DNA of 64,000 bases from Brevibacillus_D fluminis_A (GTDB lineage: Bacteria > Bacillota > Bacilli > Brevibacillales > Brevibacillaceae): positions 3,528,001 through 3,592,000 of the forward strand of contig NZ_CM125436.1 in the NCBI RefSeq assembly GCF_052072235.1, given 5' to 3'. Below are positions 41,868 to 48,851 of the stretch, piece by piece; position 1 is the stretch's first letter, and each line of letters begins with the position of its first letter. The notes below the pieces were generated by a model. It searched no databases, was not told where the DNA came from, and saw only the letters and a program-made list of their open reading frames with translations. Both the position numbers and the translations under genes were made by a program.

Positions 41868-41942
41868 AGTATAAAACGTTTTGCCTTCGCGGACGAATTT
41901 TGCCAGATGCGTTCTTTCGAAACAATCTGTCCGATTTGTCCG
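41868..41942 (-). promoter_or_regulatory. Candidate activator-dependent late promoter of the tail operon
   Basis: On the minus strand a clear -10 (TATACT, 41868-41873) has no recognisable -35. About 55 bp further upstream are two adjacent copies of a 9-mer, CGGACAAAT and CGGACAGAT (41925-41942), a likely activator site. It lies downstream of the terminator of the sigma-like gene and upstream of the first tail gene, so it is the natural place for the late promoter. Confidence 0.45.
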
Positions 41943-41985
41943 GTTGGCAGATGACGACGGCGGAAATGCCATATTGAGTAAGTCG

Positions 41986-42021
41986 AAAAAAAACGATCAG
42001 CCGGCTTGCAGCTGATCGTTT
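41986..42021 (-). terminator. Terminator of the sigma-like activator gene
   Basis: On the minus strand AAACGATCAGC, 9-nt loop, GCTGATCGTTT, then T8; the stem overlaps the gene's last codons and stop. It separates the activator from the tail operon. Confidence 0.88.
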
Positions 42022-42665
42022 CCGTACATGGCGAGCGCCATTTTTTTGATTACATTGCGTTTCATTTCGTGGAAGTGCGAGCGCGAGATGCCGAGATGCT
42101 TGGCGATGACGTTCATCCGCATGCCATCCATGATGCACTCCAGGACGATGCGTTCGCGCTCGCTGGTGATCTGCTCCATGGCTTGTTCCACGCGCAGGAT
42201 GCTTTCCGTCAGCTTTTGCAGCCGCTTTTGGTTGCGCTCGCGCCGCACGACCTCCCGCTGCGTTTTGTCGCTGGTCGTCCCTTTTCCGCTCGGCAGCGCG
42301 GCTTCGATGCCATACGCGCTGCCGAGCGATCCGCCGACTTCTTCCAGCGAGAGGCGAATCCGCTCGATTTCACGCAAATTGAACGAATAGTCTTTAATCT
42401 CTTCTTCTGCACGCATGATCATGTCGGCATAGCTGTCAAAAGCCGCTTTCGTTGCTTGTACGTCATCATCGGTTTGGTCAACGGCCGGCATCACTTGCCG
42501 TGCAACCGCTTCGTTGAATTTTTCCCATTCCGGGCAGCTCTCGATTTTGCCGACGTGCAGATTGTGAACGTTGCACATGCTTTTTTGTCCCCAGCAGGTC
42601 GCCGGGCACTTCTCGCACACTTCCTCGATCAATCGGCTTCTTTTTTCCATCGACATGCGATCCAT
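41997..42665 (-). CDS. Sigma-like late activator with Cys-rich N-terminal domain (Xpf-like)
   Basis: 222 residues. The C-terminal part (about 160-215) is a sigma region 4/LuxR-like helix-turn-helix: QITSERERIVLECIMDGMRM then NVIAKHLGISRSHFHEMKRN. The N-terminal 50 residues hold C17, C20, C24, C31, H34, H37 and C44, a metal-site pattern that could hold zinc or an iron-sulphur cluster. The middle is helical. By position and size it is the equivalent of Xpf, which switches on the PBSX late operon. Start taken at 42665; two further in-frame ATGs lie within six codons. A metal or redox sensor on such an activator would be unusual. Confidence 0.7.
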   Translation of the reverse strand: MDRMSMEKRSRLIEEVCEKCPATCWGQKSMCNVHNLHVGKIESCPEWEKFNEAVARQVMPAVDQTDDDVQATKAAFDSYADMIMRAEEEIKDYSFNLREIERIRLSLEEVGGSLGSAYGIEAALPSGKGTTSDKTQREVVRRERNQKRLQKLTESILRVEQAMEQITSERERIVLECIMDGMRMNVIAKHLGISRSHFHEMKRNVIKKMALAMYGNDQLQAG

Positions 42666-42773
42666 TTCCTCATCCCCCTGTATTTTTTTCTTGATTCCGA
42701 CCTATCAATCGAAACTTATATCCAAATGGTTCGTATAACGGTAGTGACAGACAGATTGCTAAGGAGTGATTAC

Positions 42774-42959
42774 ATGCTGAAAAAAATTTTGCATCACTTG
42801 CTGAACTCCAAGTCGTCTTCCCACCGGTACCGCACGTACAGCAGCAGCGATACTCATCACTGGAAGAACGCCCATACCCGTTCGAATCACGGCCATTCGC
42901 ATTACGGCAGCTCCCATTACAAAAAGAAGCATTCCAGCCACAGCTTTTTCAGCAGTTGA
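42774..42959 (+). CDS. Small His/Ser/Tyr/Lys-rich protein
   Basis: 61 residues: MLKKILHHLLNSKSSSHRYR, then a tail made almost wholly of His, Ser, Tyr, Lys and Asn, ending SHSFFSS. The ATG at 42774 follows AAGGAG by 8 nt, and a strong terminator follows the gene, so it is a real monocistronic unit. It is divergent from the sigma-like activator. The low-complexity composition suggests a metal-, anion- or surface-binding peptide. I do not recognise a named family. Confidence 0.7.
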   Translation: MLKKILHHLLNSKSSSHRYRTYSSSDTHHWKNAHTRSNHGHSHYGSSHYKKKHSSHSFFSS

Positions 42960-42988
42960 CGCGCAGCGGCATGTTCGACAATCTCCCC

Positions 42989-43012
42989 TCCCCATCTGCA
43001 TGGGGATTTTTT
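42989..43012 (+). terminator. Intrinsic terminator of the His-rich gene
   Basis: TCCCCAT (42989-42995), loop CTGC, ATGGGGA (43000-43006), followed by T6. Confidence 0.88.
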
Positions 43013-43045
43013 CGCGGTTGACCTTCATGACAGGAGGGCGTACTG

Positions 43046-43306
43046 ATGTTCCTTTTCATTGATTTTTTGTTGACCTTGTTTTCTCCTTACAAGACCATCG
43101 TCCATACGGCTTTTGGCAACGAGGCATACTTCCGCATAACGGCCAAGCTTCAAGCACATGGCGTTTCCTATCGCACCAGAAGCCACCCCGATTTCCGCTC
43201 GGCGGGAAACCAGCTCGTTGCGCACAGCGATTTCGCCCAATACGATATTTATGTCAAACCGGAAGATGAACATCGGGCTTTGGCAGCGATTCATACAAGC
43301 TCATGA
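43046..43306 (+). CDS. Small DUF2007-like protein with N-terminal membrane segment
   Basis: 86 residues. A short hydrophobic start (MFLFIDFLLTLFS) leads into a soluble domain: AFGNEAYFRITAKLQAHGV, YRTRS and the end YDIYVKPEDEHRALAAI. The pattern of a helix, a GV turn and a strand followed by EDEHRALAAI recalls the putative signal-transducing DUF2007 family. The ATG at 43046 follows AGGAGGG. It lies between the His-rich gene and the repressor and may be a host gene unrelated to the tail locus. Confidence 0.55.
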   Translation: MFLFIDFLLTLFSPYKTIVHTAFGNEAYFRITAKLQAHGVSYRTRSHPDFRSAGNQLVAHSDFAQYDIYVKPEDEHRALAAIHTSS

Positions 43307-43331
43307 GGCGCTTCATTTCCTCACCCTCCAC

Positions 43332-43346
43332 TAAACGAATCGTTTA
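43332..43346. promoter_or_regulatory. Repressor operator O1
   Basis: TAAACGA-A-TCGTTTA, a perfect 15-bp palindrome with the TAAACG/CGTTTA arms shared by two further copies. It lies about 120 nt upstream of the repressor start. Confidence 0.75.
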
Positions 43347-43366
43347 CTTGATATTCAAAGCTTAAA

Positions 43367-43383
43367 CTAAACGTTTCGGTTAG
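43367..43383. promoter_or_regulatory. Repressor operator O2
   Basis: CTAAACG-TTT-CGGTTAG, a near-perfect dyad of the same family as O1 and O3 (one mismatch between arms). Confidence 0.7.
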
Positions 43384-43417
43384 TCAATGGCGTTTATAAA
43401 CTTTTTGTTTAAATATT

Positions 43418-43432
43418 TAAACGTTACGTTTA
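43418..43432. promoter_or_regulatory. Repressor operator O3, at the promoter
   Basis: TAAACGT-T-ACGTTTA, a perfect 15-bp palindrome directly upstream of the -10-like GATACAAT (43438-43445), so binding here would block the repressor's own promoter. Confidence 0.75.
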
Positions 43433-43464
43433 CACATGATACAATACATATGGAGGTGATCCCA

Positions 43465-43833
43465 TTGACTCTTGGCGAAAAAATGAAAAAGCTTCGTGAG
43501 CAACATGGCTGGACACAGGCGCAAGCTGCCGAGAAGCTGGGGGTATCCTCTCAAGTGGTCTCCAACTACGAGCGGGATTACCGCTCACCGGACAAAGAAA
43601 CACTCTCCAAAATCGCGAAAATGTATCATTGTTCCATCGACTGGCTGCTTGGATTATCCGATTCACAAGAACAAGCGGGCGAGGGTGGCTCAACTGTTCA
43701 GACTGAAAAAGTAAACAGGGCTTTTTTGGAATTTCCGGAAGGGATTAGCGAAGAGGAACGCGAATATTTAGAAAAGCAGATGAAACTCCAACTGGAGATT
43801 TTTCGCAGCCTAAAAGGAAAAGATGGCAAATGA
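43465..43833 (+). CDS. XRE-family repressor (Xre/ImmR-like)
   Basis: 122 residues. Residues about 5-65 are a Cro/cI helix-turn-helix (LGEKMKKLREQHGWTQAQAA then EKLGVSSQVVSNYERDYRSP), followed by a linker and an acidic helical C-terminus (ISEEEREYLEKQMKLQLEIF) for oligomerisation. The start is TTG at 43465, 6 nt after GGAGGTGA. Three dyads with TAAACG/CGTTTA arms lie upstream, consistent with cooperative autorepression. It should hold the tail locus silent and is probably inactivated through the metallopeptidase encoded next. Confidence 0.88.
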   Translation: MTLGEKMKKLREQHGWTQAQAAEKLGVSSQVVSNYERDYRSPDKETLSKIAKMYHCSIDWLLGLSDSQEQAGEGGSTVQTEKVNRAFLEFPEGISEEEREYLEKQMKLQLEIFRSLKGKDGK

Positions 43834-43877
43834 CTCCGCTACCGCAAGAAAGGGCGGGCTCGTTTTTCGTTCGCTAC

Positions 43878-43904
43878 AGCTCATCGACATGAGCTCTATT
43901 TTTT
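43878..43904 (+). terminator. Terminator or attenuator between repressor and metallopeptidase
   Basis: AGCTCAT, loop CGAC, ATGAGCT (43878-43895), followed within 3 nt by T6. It would keep peptidase levels below those of the repressor. Confidence 0.75.
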
Positions 43905-43950
43905 GGCCACAAAACAGAACATACGTTCCGAATCAGAGAGGGGGATTTCG

Positions 43951-44574
43951 ATGCTTGCACACTACCAACCTACCGTGCTCGAAGATTGGGTCGAAGCAAA
44001 ATATCAATCCGTTGGCATTTTAACCCCTGCTGATCTTACCATCGACAATATCGCCAGCGCCTTCCATATCAAGGTGGTCCTGCTGCCCGGTGCCAAGGAA
44101 GAAGCCCTCTGGGATGATTCGCTGGCGGCAATCTTTCTGAATGCGGACAAACCTGCCCTAAAGACGCGCGAAATTTTTTTCCATGAGCTGTGCCATCCGC
44201 TGCTGCATCATGGCGACCAGCTCGGGATGTCATCCAACCAGCGGCTGCATCAGGAAGAACAGGCAGGCCATTTCCAGCTATACGCAGCCCTTCCCTTTTT
44301 CATGATTCGCTCGCTTGCGCTTCCGCCACTGGAACAAGACATCATCCACCTGCTCGCAACCGAATTCGCGGTGACGCATGAATTGGCGCAGAAACGATGG
44401 GAGCAGATTCATCGCCGCATTTATTTTGGCGAATCCCACTATCAGCTCGTCGCCGAGATGCGCAGCCGGTACAAAAAGGCGATGCCGAAAGAGTGGTCGG
44501 AGGAAACAAAATCGCTTTACGAACGTGCGATCCAACGAAAACAGAAAAATAACAGAGGGATGGTGATCCGATGA
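43951..44574 (+). CDS. ImmA/IrrE-type zinc metallopeptidase (anti-repressor)
   Basis: 207 residues. The zinc site is HELCH in REIFFHELCHPLLHHGDQ, with a likely third ligand in the following helix (HQEEQAGHFQLYAALPFF, family pattern). The C-terminal half is helical. In ICEBs1 and related elements ImmA cleaves the ImmR repressor after DNA damage. Gene order repressor-peptidase is the same here. ATG at 43951 behind AGAGGGGG. It ends in a 4-nt overlap with a partner gene. Confidence 0.88.
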   Translation: MLAHYQPTVLEDWVEAKYQSVGILTPADLTIDNIASAFHIKVVLLPGAKEEALWDDSLAAIFLNADKPALKTREIFFHELCHPLLHHGDQLGMSSNQRLHQEEQAGHFQLYAALPFFMIRSLALPPLEQDIIHLLATEFAVTHELAQKRWEQIHRRIYFGESHYQLVAEMRSRYKKAMPKEWSEETKSLYERAIQRKQKNNRGMVIR

Positions 44575-44975
44575 ATGCATCTGTCTATTACGATTATTTC
44601 GATGGGCGTCTCGCTCCGCTTTGGTACGTGCTAACCTTTCAAAAAGGCGAGCTGGATTGGCGTGCCCCAAGCCTGTTTGTGCCGATCAGCCTGCCCTTTT
44701 TGCGGCAGGAGCTGGATGACTTCCATGCACATGCGCTCGGGCTCACCGTTACGCTGGGAGAGCTGACGCTTCATCCGCATAAACCCGGCCAATTCGGCAT
44801 TTCGTTGCCGAGATTGAGCCAAAGAGCTGCGGAAGCGGGTTATGCTTGTGAGGATGTCGAGCTGTTCATTATGCAGGTCGCCGATCTGGAAGAATTGCTG
44901 CAGATGCGTCTTTTTGTCCGAAACGATGCCCGCGCTGGCAGCATGCTGCCAGAAAGCGGGGAGACTGCGTCGTGA
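44571..44975 (+). CDS. Unknown protein coupled to the metallopeptidase gene
   Basis: 134 residues, overlapping the peptidase stop (ATGA). No signal peptide or membrane helix. It has an aromatic N-terminus (NASVYYDYFDGRLAPLWYVL), a beta-rich centre and an acidic helix (EAGYACEDVELFIMQVADLE). I do not recognise a family. Tight coupling suggests it assists or restrains the peptidase, or reports the inducing signal. Confidence 0.6.
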   Translation: MNASVYYDYFDGRLAPLWYVLTFQKGELDWRAPSLFVPISLPFLRQELDDFHAHALGLTVTLGELTLHPHKPGQFGISLPRLSQRAAEAGYACEDVELFIMQVADLEELLQMRLFVRNDARAGSMLPESGETAS

Positions 44976-44978
44976 AGG

Positions 44979-45012
44979 AAAAAGCCGCGCGGCACCTTGG
45001 GCGCTGCGCGGC
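44979..45012. terminator. Terminator of the AlaX-like gene
   Basis: GCCGCGC (44984-44990) pairs with GCGCGGC (45006-45012), with further inner pairing; on the minus strand it is followed by T5. It also marks the right border of the tail locus. Confidence 0.75.
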
Positions 45013-45017
45013 CGATC

Positions 45018-45668
45018 TTATCCATCCGGCTGGACAAGCGTGATCTCGATACGTTCTTTCCCTTTTCCGATATTGTTTCGTTTCAAACGGAGCTGTCCCA
45101 CCTCGCCTGTCCGCTTCACATGCGTTCCGCCACATGAAACGCGGGCAAATCCGGGAATTTCCCAATACCGCCGCTCCGCCTCGGGATCGCTGAAGGCGCT
45201 TATGATGGGGTGATCTGCCTCGATCAGCTCATGTGCTTTTTCGGTCAAGAGCGGGAACGATTTCGCGATGTTCTCCTCCCATTCAAAGTCGATCCGCGCC
45301 TTTTCTTGTGCGATATGGGCCCCGATCTTGGTGATCGGCCCGAGATTCTGGTACACGAGTTCCAGAATGATTTCCGCGGCAAAATGCAGGCGCATCAGCT
45401 TGTACCGCCTGTCCCAATCGATTTCGGTGCTAACCGGCATGCCAGGGGAAAGCCGATGCCCCTCTTCTAGCGTATACACGATCTCTTGCCCCGCTTTGCG
45501 AGCCTGCAGCACCGGATACCCGCCGATCGTGCCTGCATCGCTTTCCTGCCCGCCTGCCAAAGCATACAAAATCGTCTCGGCGAGCGTAACCTCACTTCCT
45601 TCCACCGTTTTGACCGTTGTAGCAAGCTTGGTTTGATAGGGGTCTTCCCAAAAGATTTTTTTCACCAT
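45018..45668 (-). CDS. AlaX-like alanyl-tRNA editing protein
   Basis: 216 residues. The domain matches the free-standing editing domains that clear mischarged tRNA(Ala): YALAGGQESDAGTIGGY near the N-terminus, DRRYKLMRLHFAAEIILELV in the middle and RVSCGGTHVKRTGEVG at the end. The CGGTH half of the zinc site is intact. The usual HxxxH half reads HFAAE, so the second His is replaced by Glu, as I recall for one bacillary subgroup. The ATG at 45668 follows AAAGGA; an upstream frame start at 45689 is less likely. Confidence 0.8.
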   Translation of the reverse strand: MVKKIFWEDPYQTKLATTVKTVEGSEVTLAETILYALAGGQESDAGTIGGYPVLQARKAGQEIVYTLEEGHRLSPGMPVSTEIDWDRRYKLMRLHFAAEIILELVYQNLGPITKIGAHIAQEKARIDFEWEENIAKSFPLLTEKAHELIEADHPIISAFSDPEAERRYWEIPGFARVSCGGTHVKRTGEVGQLRLKRNNIGKGKERIEITLVQPDG

Positions 45669-45959
45669 GGGCGCACGTCCTTTTCGCATAGGTCTATTTG
45701 TCGATTTCGAATTGGCACCAGAATGAAACCGCCTCCTTTCCGTATTTTACAGATTTTTCAGTGTTTTTTATTCGGAAAGTGAGGTATACCGCTCACAGTG
45801 AACATAATCGTTATTGATTTTTACCAAAATATGTAAAACAAAACATCCAGAACCTATTCAACATCATAGCAAATTCTTCAATATAAGTCTATTTTCTCAG
45901 GATTTGCTGTGGCATAATTGGTCCCGTTCGTTACCTTCCTTTTGATTGGAGTTGTTACG
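45669..45959. other. AT-rich divergent promoter region
   Basis: 291 bp between two divergently transcribed genes. It is much more AT-rich than its surroundings (the stretch 45800-45900 especially) and holds no frame with a ribosome site. Promoters for both genes are expected, but none could be fixed with confidence. Confidence 0.5.
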
Positions 45960-46718
45960 ATGTTTGCGCAAAATGGATTTGACTGCAAGGTGGAATGGGG
46001 CAAGCGCGGGGCGCGCGAGGCTGCGGAGCGGGGGGACATCACGATCATCGTGGATGTGCTGAGCTTTTCGTCGACGGTTGTGACGGCCGCGAGCATGGGG
46101 GCGATCCTCTATCCTTATCCTCCGCCGATCAATGACACGGCCCGCGCCTATGCGGAGGCGATCGGTGCAGAGTTGATGCTTGGCAGAGCGGAGGCGGCCC
46201 GGATCGGCACCCCCTCGCTTTCTCCGCTTTCCTTCGGCCCGCAGCATCGACACAAACGATTTGTCCTCTGCTCGTTGAACGGAGCGGCTTGCACACGGAT
46301 CGCCGCCCGGGTACCCGCGCTGCTTGTCGGCTGCTTGCTGAATGCCGCAGCCGTCGCGACTCAAGCGAATCGTTTGCAAAAGCGGACAGGCGCCGCAATC
46401 ACCGTGGTTGCCTGCGGCGAGCATTGGCGGAATCCGCAAGCCAACGAAAATGAGCTGCGCCCGGCGATAGAGGACTACTTGGGAGCGGGTGCGATCCTGT
46501 CGCAGCTGACCGGCAGCAAATCGCCGGAGGCGCTCGTCTGTCTCGGCGCATTTCAACAAGCAGAGCCGCAGCTTTTCGAGTTGATCCGGGATTGCGGCAG
46601 CGGACGGGAGCTGCGGGCCAGCGGCTTTGCGGATGATGTCCGCCATTGTGCGCGCCTGGATGCGTTCGACGTCGTCCCGCTGCTCAACGTGGATCATTTC
46701 ACCCTGATTATGCAGTGA
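45960..46718 (+). CDS. ComB-like 2-phosphosulfolactate phosphatase family protein
   Basis: 252 residues. DITIIVDVLSFSSTVVTAAS holds the family's signature Asp-Val-Leu-x-F-(S/T)-T, followed by the LCSLNGAACT loop and VVACGEHW. The family (ComB, B. subtilis YitC) hydrolyses 2-phosphosulfolactate on the way to sulfolactate or coenzyme M. The start is taken at the ATG 45960 because TTGGAG is upstream and the family begins near here; the frame opens at 45918. No ComA homologue lies beside it, so its true substrate here is uncertain. Confidence 0.78.
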   Translation: MFAQNGFDCKVEWGKRGAREAAERGDITIIVDVLSFSSTVVTAASMGAILYPYPPPINDTARAYAEAIGAELMLGRAEAARIGTPSLSPLSFGPQHRHKRFVLCSLNGAACTRIAARVPALLVGCLLNAAAVATQANRLQKRTGAAITVVACGEHWRNPQANENELRPAIEDYLGAGAILSQLTGSKSPEALVCLGAFQQAEPQLFELIRDCGSGRELRASGFADDVRHCARLDAFDVVPLLNVDHFTLIMQ

Positions 46719-46819
46719 CTGGAGCAAGTCATCCGGGCAATCATCCCTTTCATCGTCAACTGTTCATACTTTTTGTCCTTTGCAAGTCGCTCATGACCGC
46801 TCCCGCTCTCGCAAGCCTT

Positions 46820-48646
46820 TTAAACCATCTTGATTTCAGCGATTTTCGTTGCATATTGGTTTACATAATGTGAAAGCAACTCCACTGGCATCGGCTTTGA
46901 AACGAGATAGCCTTGAAAATAATCGAAATGGAGTCGATTGAGTAACTCAAATTGATCGAACGTTTCTACTCCCTCTGCAACCACTTTCTTTTGCAATTGA
47001 TGGGCGATCATGATGACTGCTTTCAGGATGGCCTCATCTTCCACCTTGCCGCTTTGAATAAATGATTTATCAATTTTCAGATTATGGAAAGGCAAACGTT
47101 TCAAATAACTGAGAGACGAGTATCCCGTCCCGAAATCGTCAATCGAAATTTGGACCCCCATCGTAACCAGGTCTTGTAGCGTTTCAATCGCTGTTTCTAC
47201 GTTCTTGGCAATGGAGCTTTCCGTGATCTCGAGTTCCAGGCGGTTCGCTGCCAGTCCAGAAGCCCGGAGAATATCACGTATTTGTTTGGGTAGCTGCTTA
47301 TTTTCCAATTGTAGGGGAGACAGGTTTACAGCAATCATTTTTGGGCTGGCATGCAATCGTTGCAACTGCTTCATGTCATGGCAAGCTTTCTGAATCACCC
47401 AAAGACCGATTGGGTTGATTAAACCGGTCTCTTCAGCGAGCGGGATAAACTCCGCAGGTGAAATCCATCCCATTCGCTGGTGTTTCCATCTTATCAGTGC
47501 CTCAAATCCTCGAATGATGTTTCGCTCCACTTCTACGATTGGTTGATAATGCACCTCCAGTTCTCCTCGTTGAACGGCTTTTTTCAAATCACTTGCAAGC
47601 TGATAACGATCCACTCGGGGGTGTTCATGATTTTTATCGTAGAAGCAATAGGTGTTTCCTCCTGCTCGTTTCGCCTGAAGCAATGCAGCCCTGGCATTTT
47701 TGAACAATGCCTCAAACGTCTGACCGTCTTGAGGAAAAACGCTTATCCCGATGCTGCCAGTCACATCCGCTTCTCGATTGTCAACGTGGAAGGGAGCCTG
47801 AAATTGACGCAAAACGTTGCGAACAATCTGGATAATATCACGTTTTTGGTTCCTATTCGAACACATTACGGCGAACTCATCGCCACCCACTCTGGCCAAT
47901 ACATGACCCGTCCCGATCGAACGCATCAATCGGTTCGCCGCCTCCTTTAGCAAGAAATCTGCCGCAGGCTGACCAAAAGAATCATTGATCAAAGAGAATC
48001 GGTCAAGATTGACGAGAATGAGAGCCACTTTGTTTTGGCTCCCTTGTACCTTGTTCAACTCGGCTTGCGAACGGTCGCGAAAGCAGGAGCGATTCGGCAG
48101 GTTCGTAAGTTGATCCATGAACGTTAGCTCATTCACTGCCTTTTTTTGCTCCGTGATGTCTCGCGAGATCCCGATATACCCGCTGACGTTTCCCTTCTTG
48201 TCGATCAGAGGTGAGATTGTCAACAGCGTATGAATCCGGGTTCCCTCTTTATTCACGCGTATTGTTTCATATCCAGAGACCTTGCTGCCATTTTTGACCC
48301 GATCATGCAGGGACTCCGCTTCCCTCAAGTAATCGGGAGGAATAACCGGCAGTTTATGTCCAATGATCTCCGACTCTTTCCACCCATACATGTGCTCGAA
48401 TGCACCATTTACTTTTAGAAGATTACCGCTCAAGTCCACGACATCGACTGCATCCGTCATGTGGTCAATGAACACATTGAATGGTTCACTTATTAGTTGG
48501 AAGTGCGCTTCTGCATAAAGCCGCCTACCGTGTTCTACCTTATCCAATCCCATCTCACCCATTCGTACAAAAATTGGAAATAACGCGCTATTTTTGACTT
48601 TGGAGGCTTTCTTCTCAAGAAGCACACATATCCGTAGCAAACGCAT
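46820..48646 (-). CDS. PAS-GGDEF-EAL cyclic-di-GMP protein
   Basis: 608 residues. PAS domain about 55-170 (DHMTDAVDVVDLSGNLLKVN, then GYIGISRDITEQKKA), GGDEF domain about 175-335 with an intact GGDEF in ARVGGDEFAVM, EAL domain about 350-600 with an intact EAL in GFEALIRWKH plus DDFGTGYSS and VAEGVET. Both catalytic signatures are complete, so it may both make and break cyclic-di-GMP, with PAS setting the balance. No membrane helix. The true start may be the ATG at 48562 or 48553, since the first 28 codons lie before any recognised domain and lack a ribosome site. Confidence 0.9.
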   Translation of the reverse strand: MRLLRICVLLEKKASKVKNSALFPIFVRMGEMGLDKVEHGRRLYAEAHFQLISEPFNVFIDHMTDAVDVVDLSGNLLKVNGAFEHMYGWKESEIIGHKLPVIPPDYLREAESLHDRVKNGSKVSGYETIRVNKEGTRIHTLLTISPLIDKKGNVSGYIGISRDITEQKKAVNELTFMDQLTNLPNRSCFRDRSQAELNKVQGSQNKVALILVNLDRFSLINDSFGQPAADFLLKEAANRLMRSIGTGHVLARVGGDEFAVMCSNRNQKRDIIQIVRNVLRQFQAPFHVDNREADVTGSIGISVFPQDGQTFEALFKNARAALLQAKRAGGNTYCFYDKNHEHPRVDRYQLASDLKKAVQRGELEVHYQPIVEVERNIIRGFEALIRWKHQRMGWISPAEFIPLAEETGLINPIGLWVIQKACHDMKQLQRLHASPKMIAVNLSPLQLENKQLPKQIRDILRASGLAANRLELEITESSIAKNVETAIETLQDLVTMGVQISIDDFGTGYSSLSYLKRLPFHNLKIDKSFIQSGKVEDEAILKAVIMIAHQLQKKVVAEGVETFDQFELLNRLHFDYFQGYLVSKPMPVELLSHYVNQYATKIAEIKMV

Positions 48647-48668
48647 GAATGCGGAAGAATATCGAATA

Positions 48669-48689
48669 GGCTATTTCGTAGAAATAGCC
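48669..48689. repeat. Perfect 9-bp hairpin
   Basis: GGCTATTTC-GTA-GAAATAGCC between the GGDEF/EAL gene and the aldoxime dehydratase gene. No strong T-run follows on either strand; it may still end the dehydratase transcript weakly. Confidence 0.5.
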
Positions 48690-48851
48690 GAAAGTGAGAT
48701 AACCGTTGTTTGTCCGGATCGGTAACGCTGTATTGTTCTTGGCATGTTAGACAGAAGTTGTTTCCGATTGTACATGGTGTCTTGCACCCCAAAGTATCCT
48801 TCAAGCTGTTTCAACCAGCATGTCATCAACGTCTAACGAGCCTTGTCCCCT

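Noticed and set aside
43025..43294. Minus-strand frame opposite the DUF2007-like gene
   Set aside because: The plus-strand gene has AGGAGGG and a coherent domain; the minus frame has neither.
43046..43306. Reading the DUF2007-like gene as part of the tail locus regulation
   Set aside because: It lies on the opposite strand from the tail operon, has its own ribosome site and no phage-like features; position alone is not enough.
26666..44975. Extracellular contractile injection system (eCIS) or type VI secretion
   Set aside because: No AAA+ ATPase, only one sheath and one tube gene, no spike-fused toxins, and the gene set and order follow PBSX-type phage tails with holin and endolysin.
26499..45017. 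Integrated prophage with attachment sites
   Set aside because: No integrase, excisionase or recombinase and no matching direct repeat was seen at the two borders (26.5-26.7 kb and 45.0 kb); exhaustive repeat search was not possible by eye.
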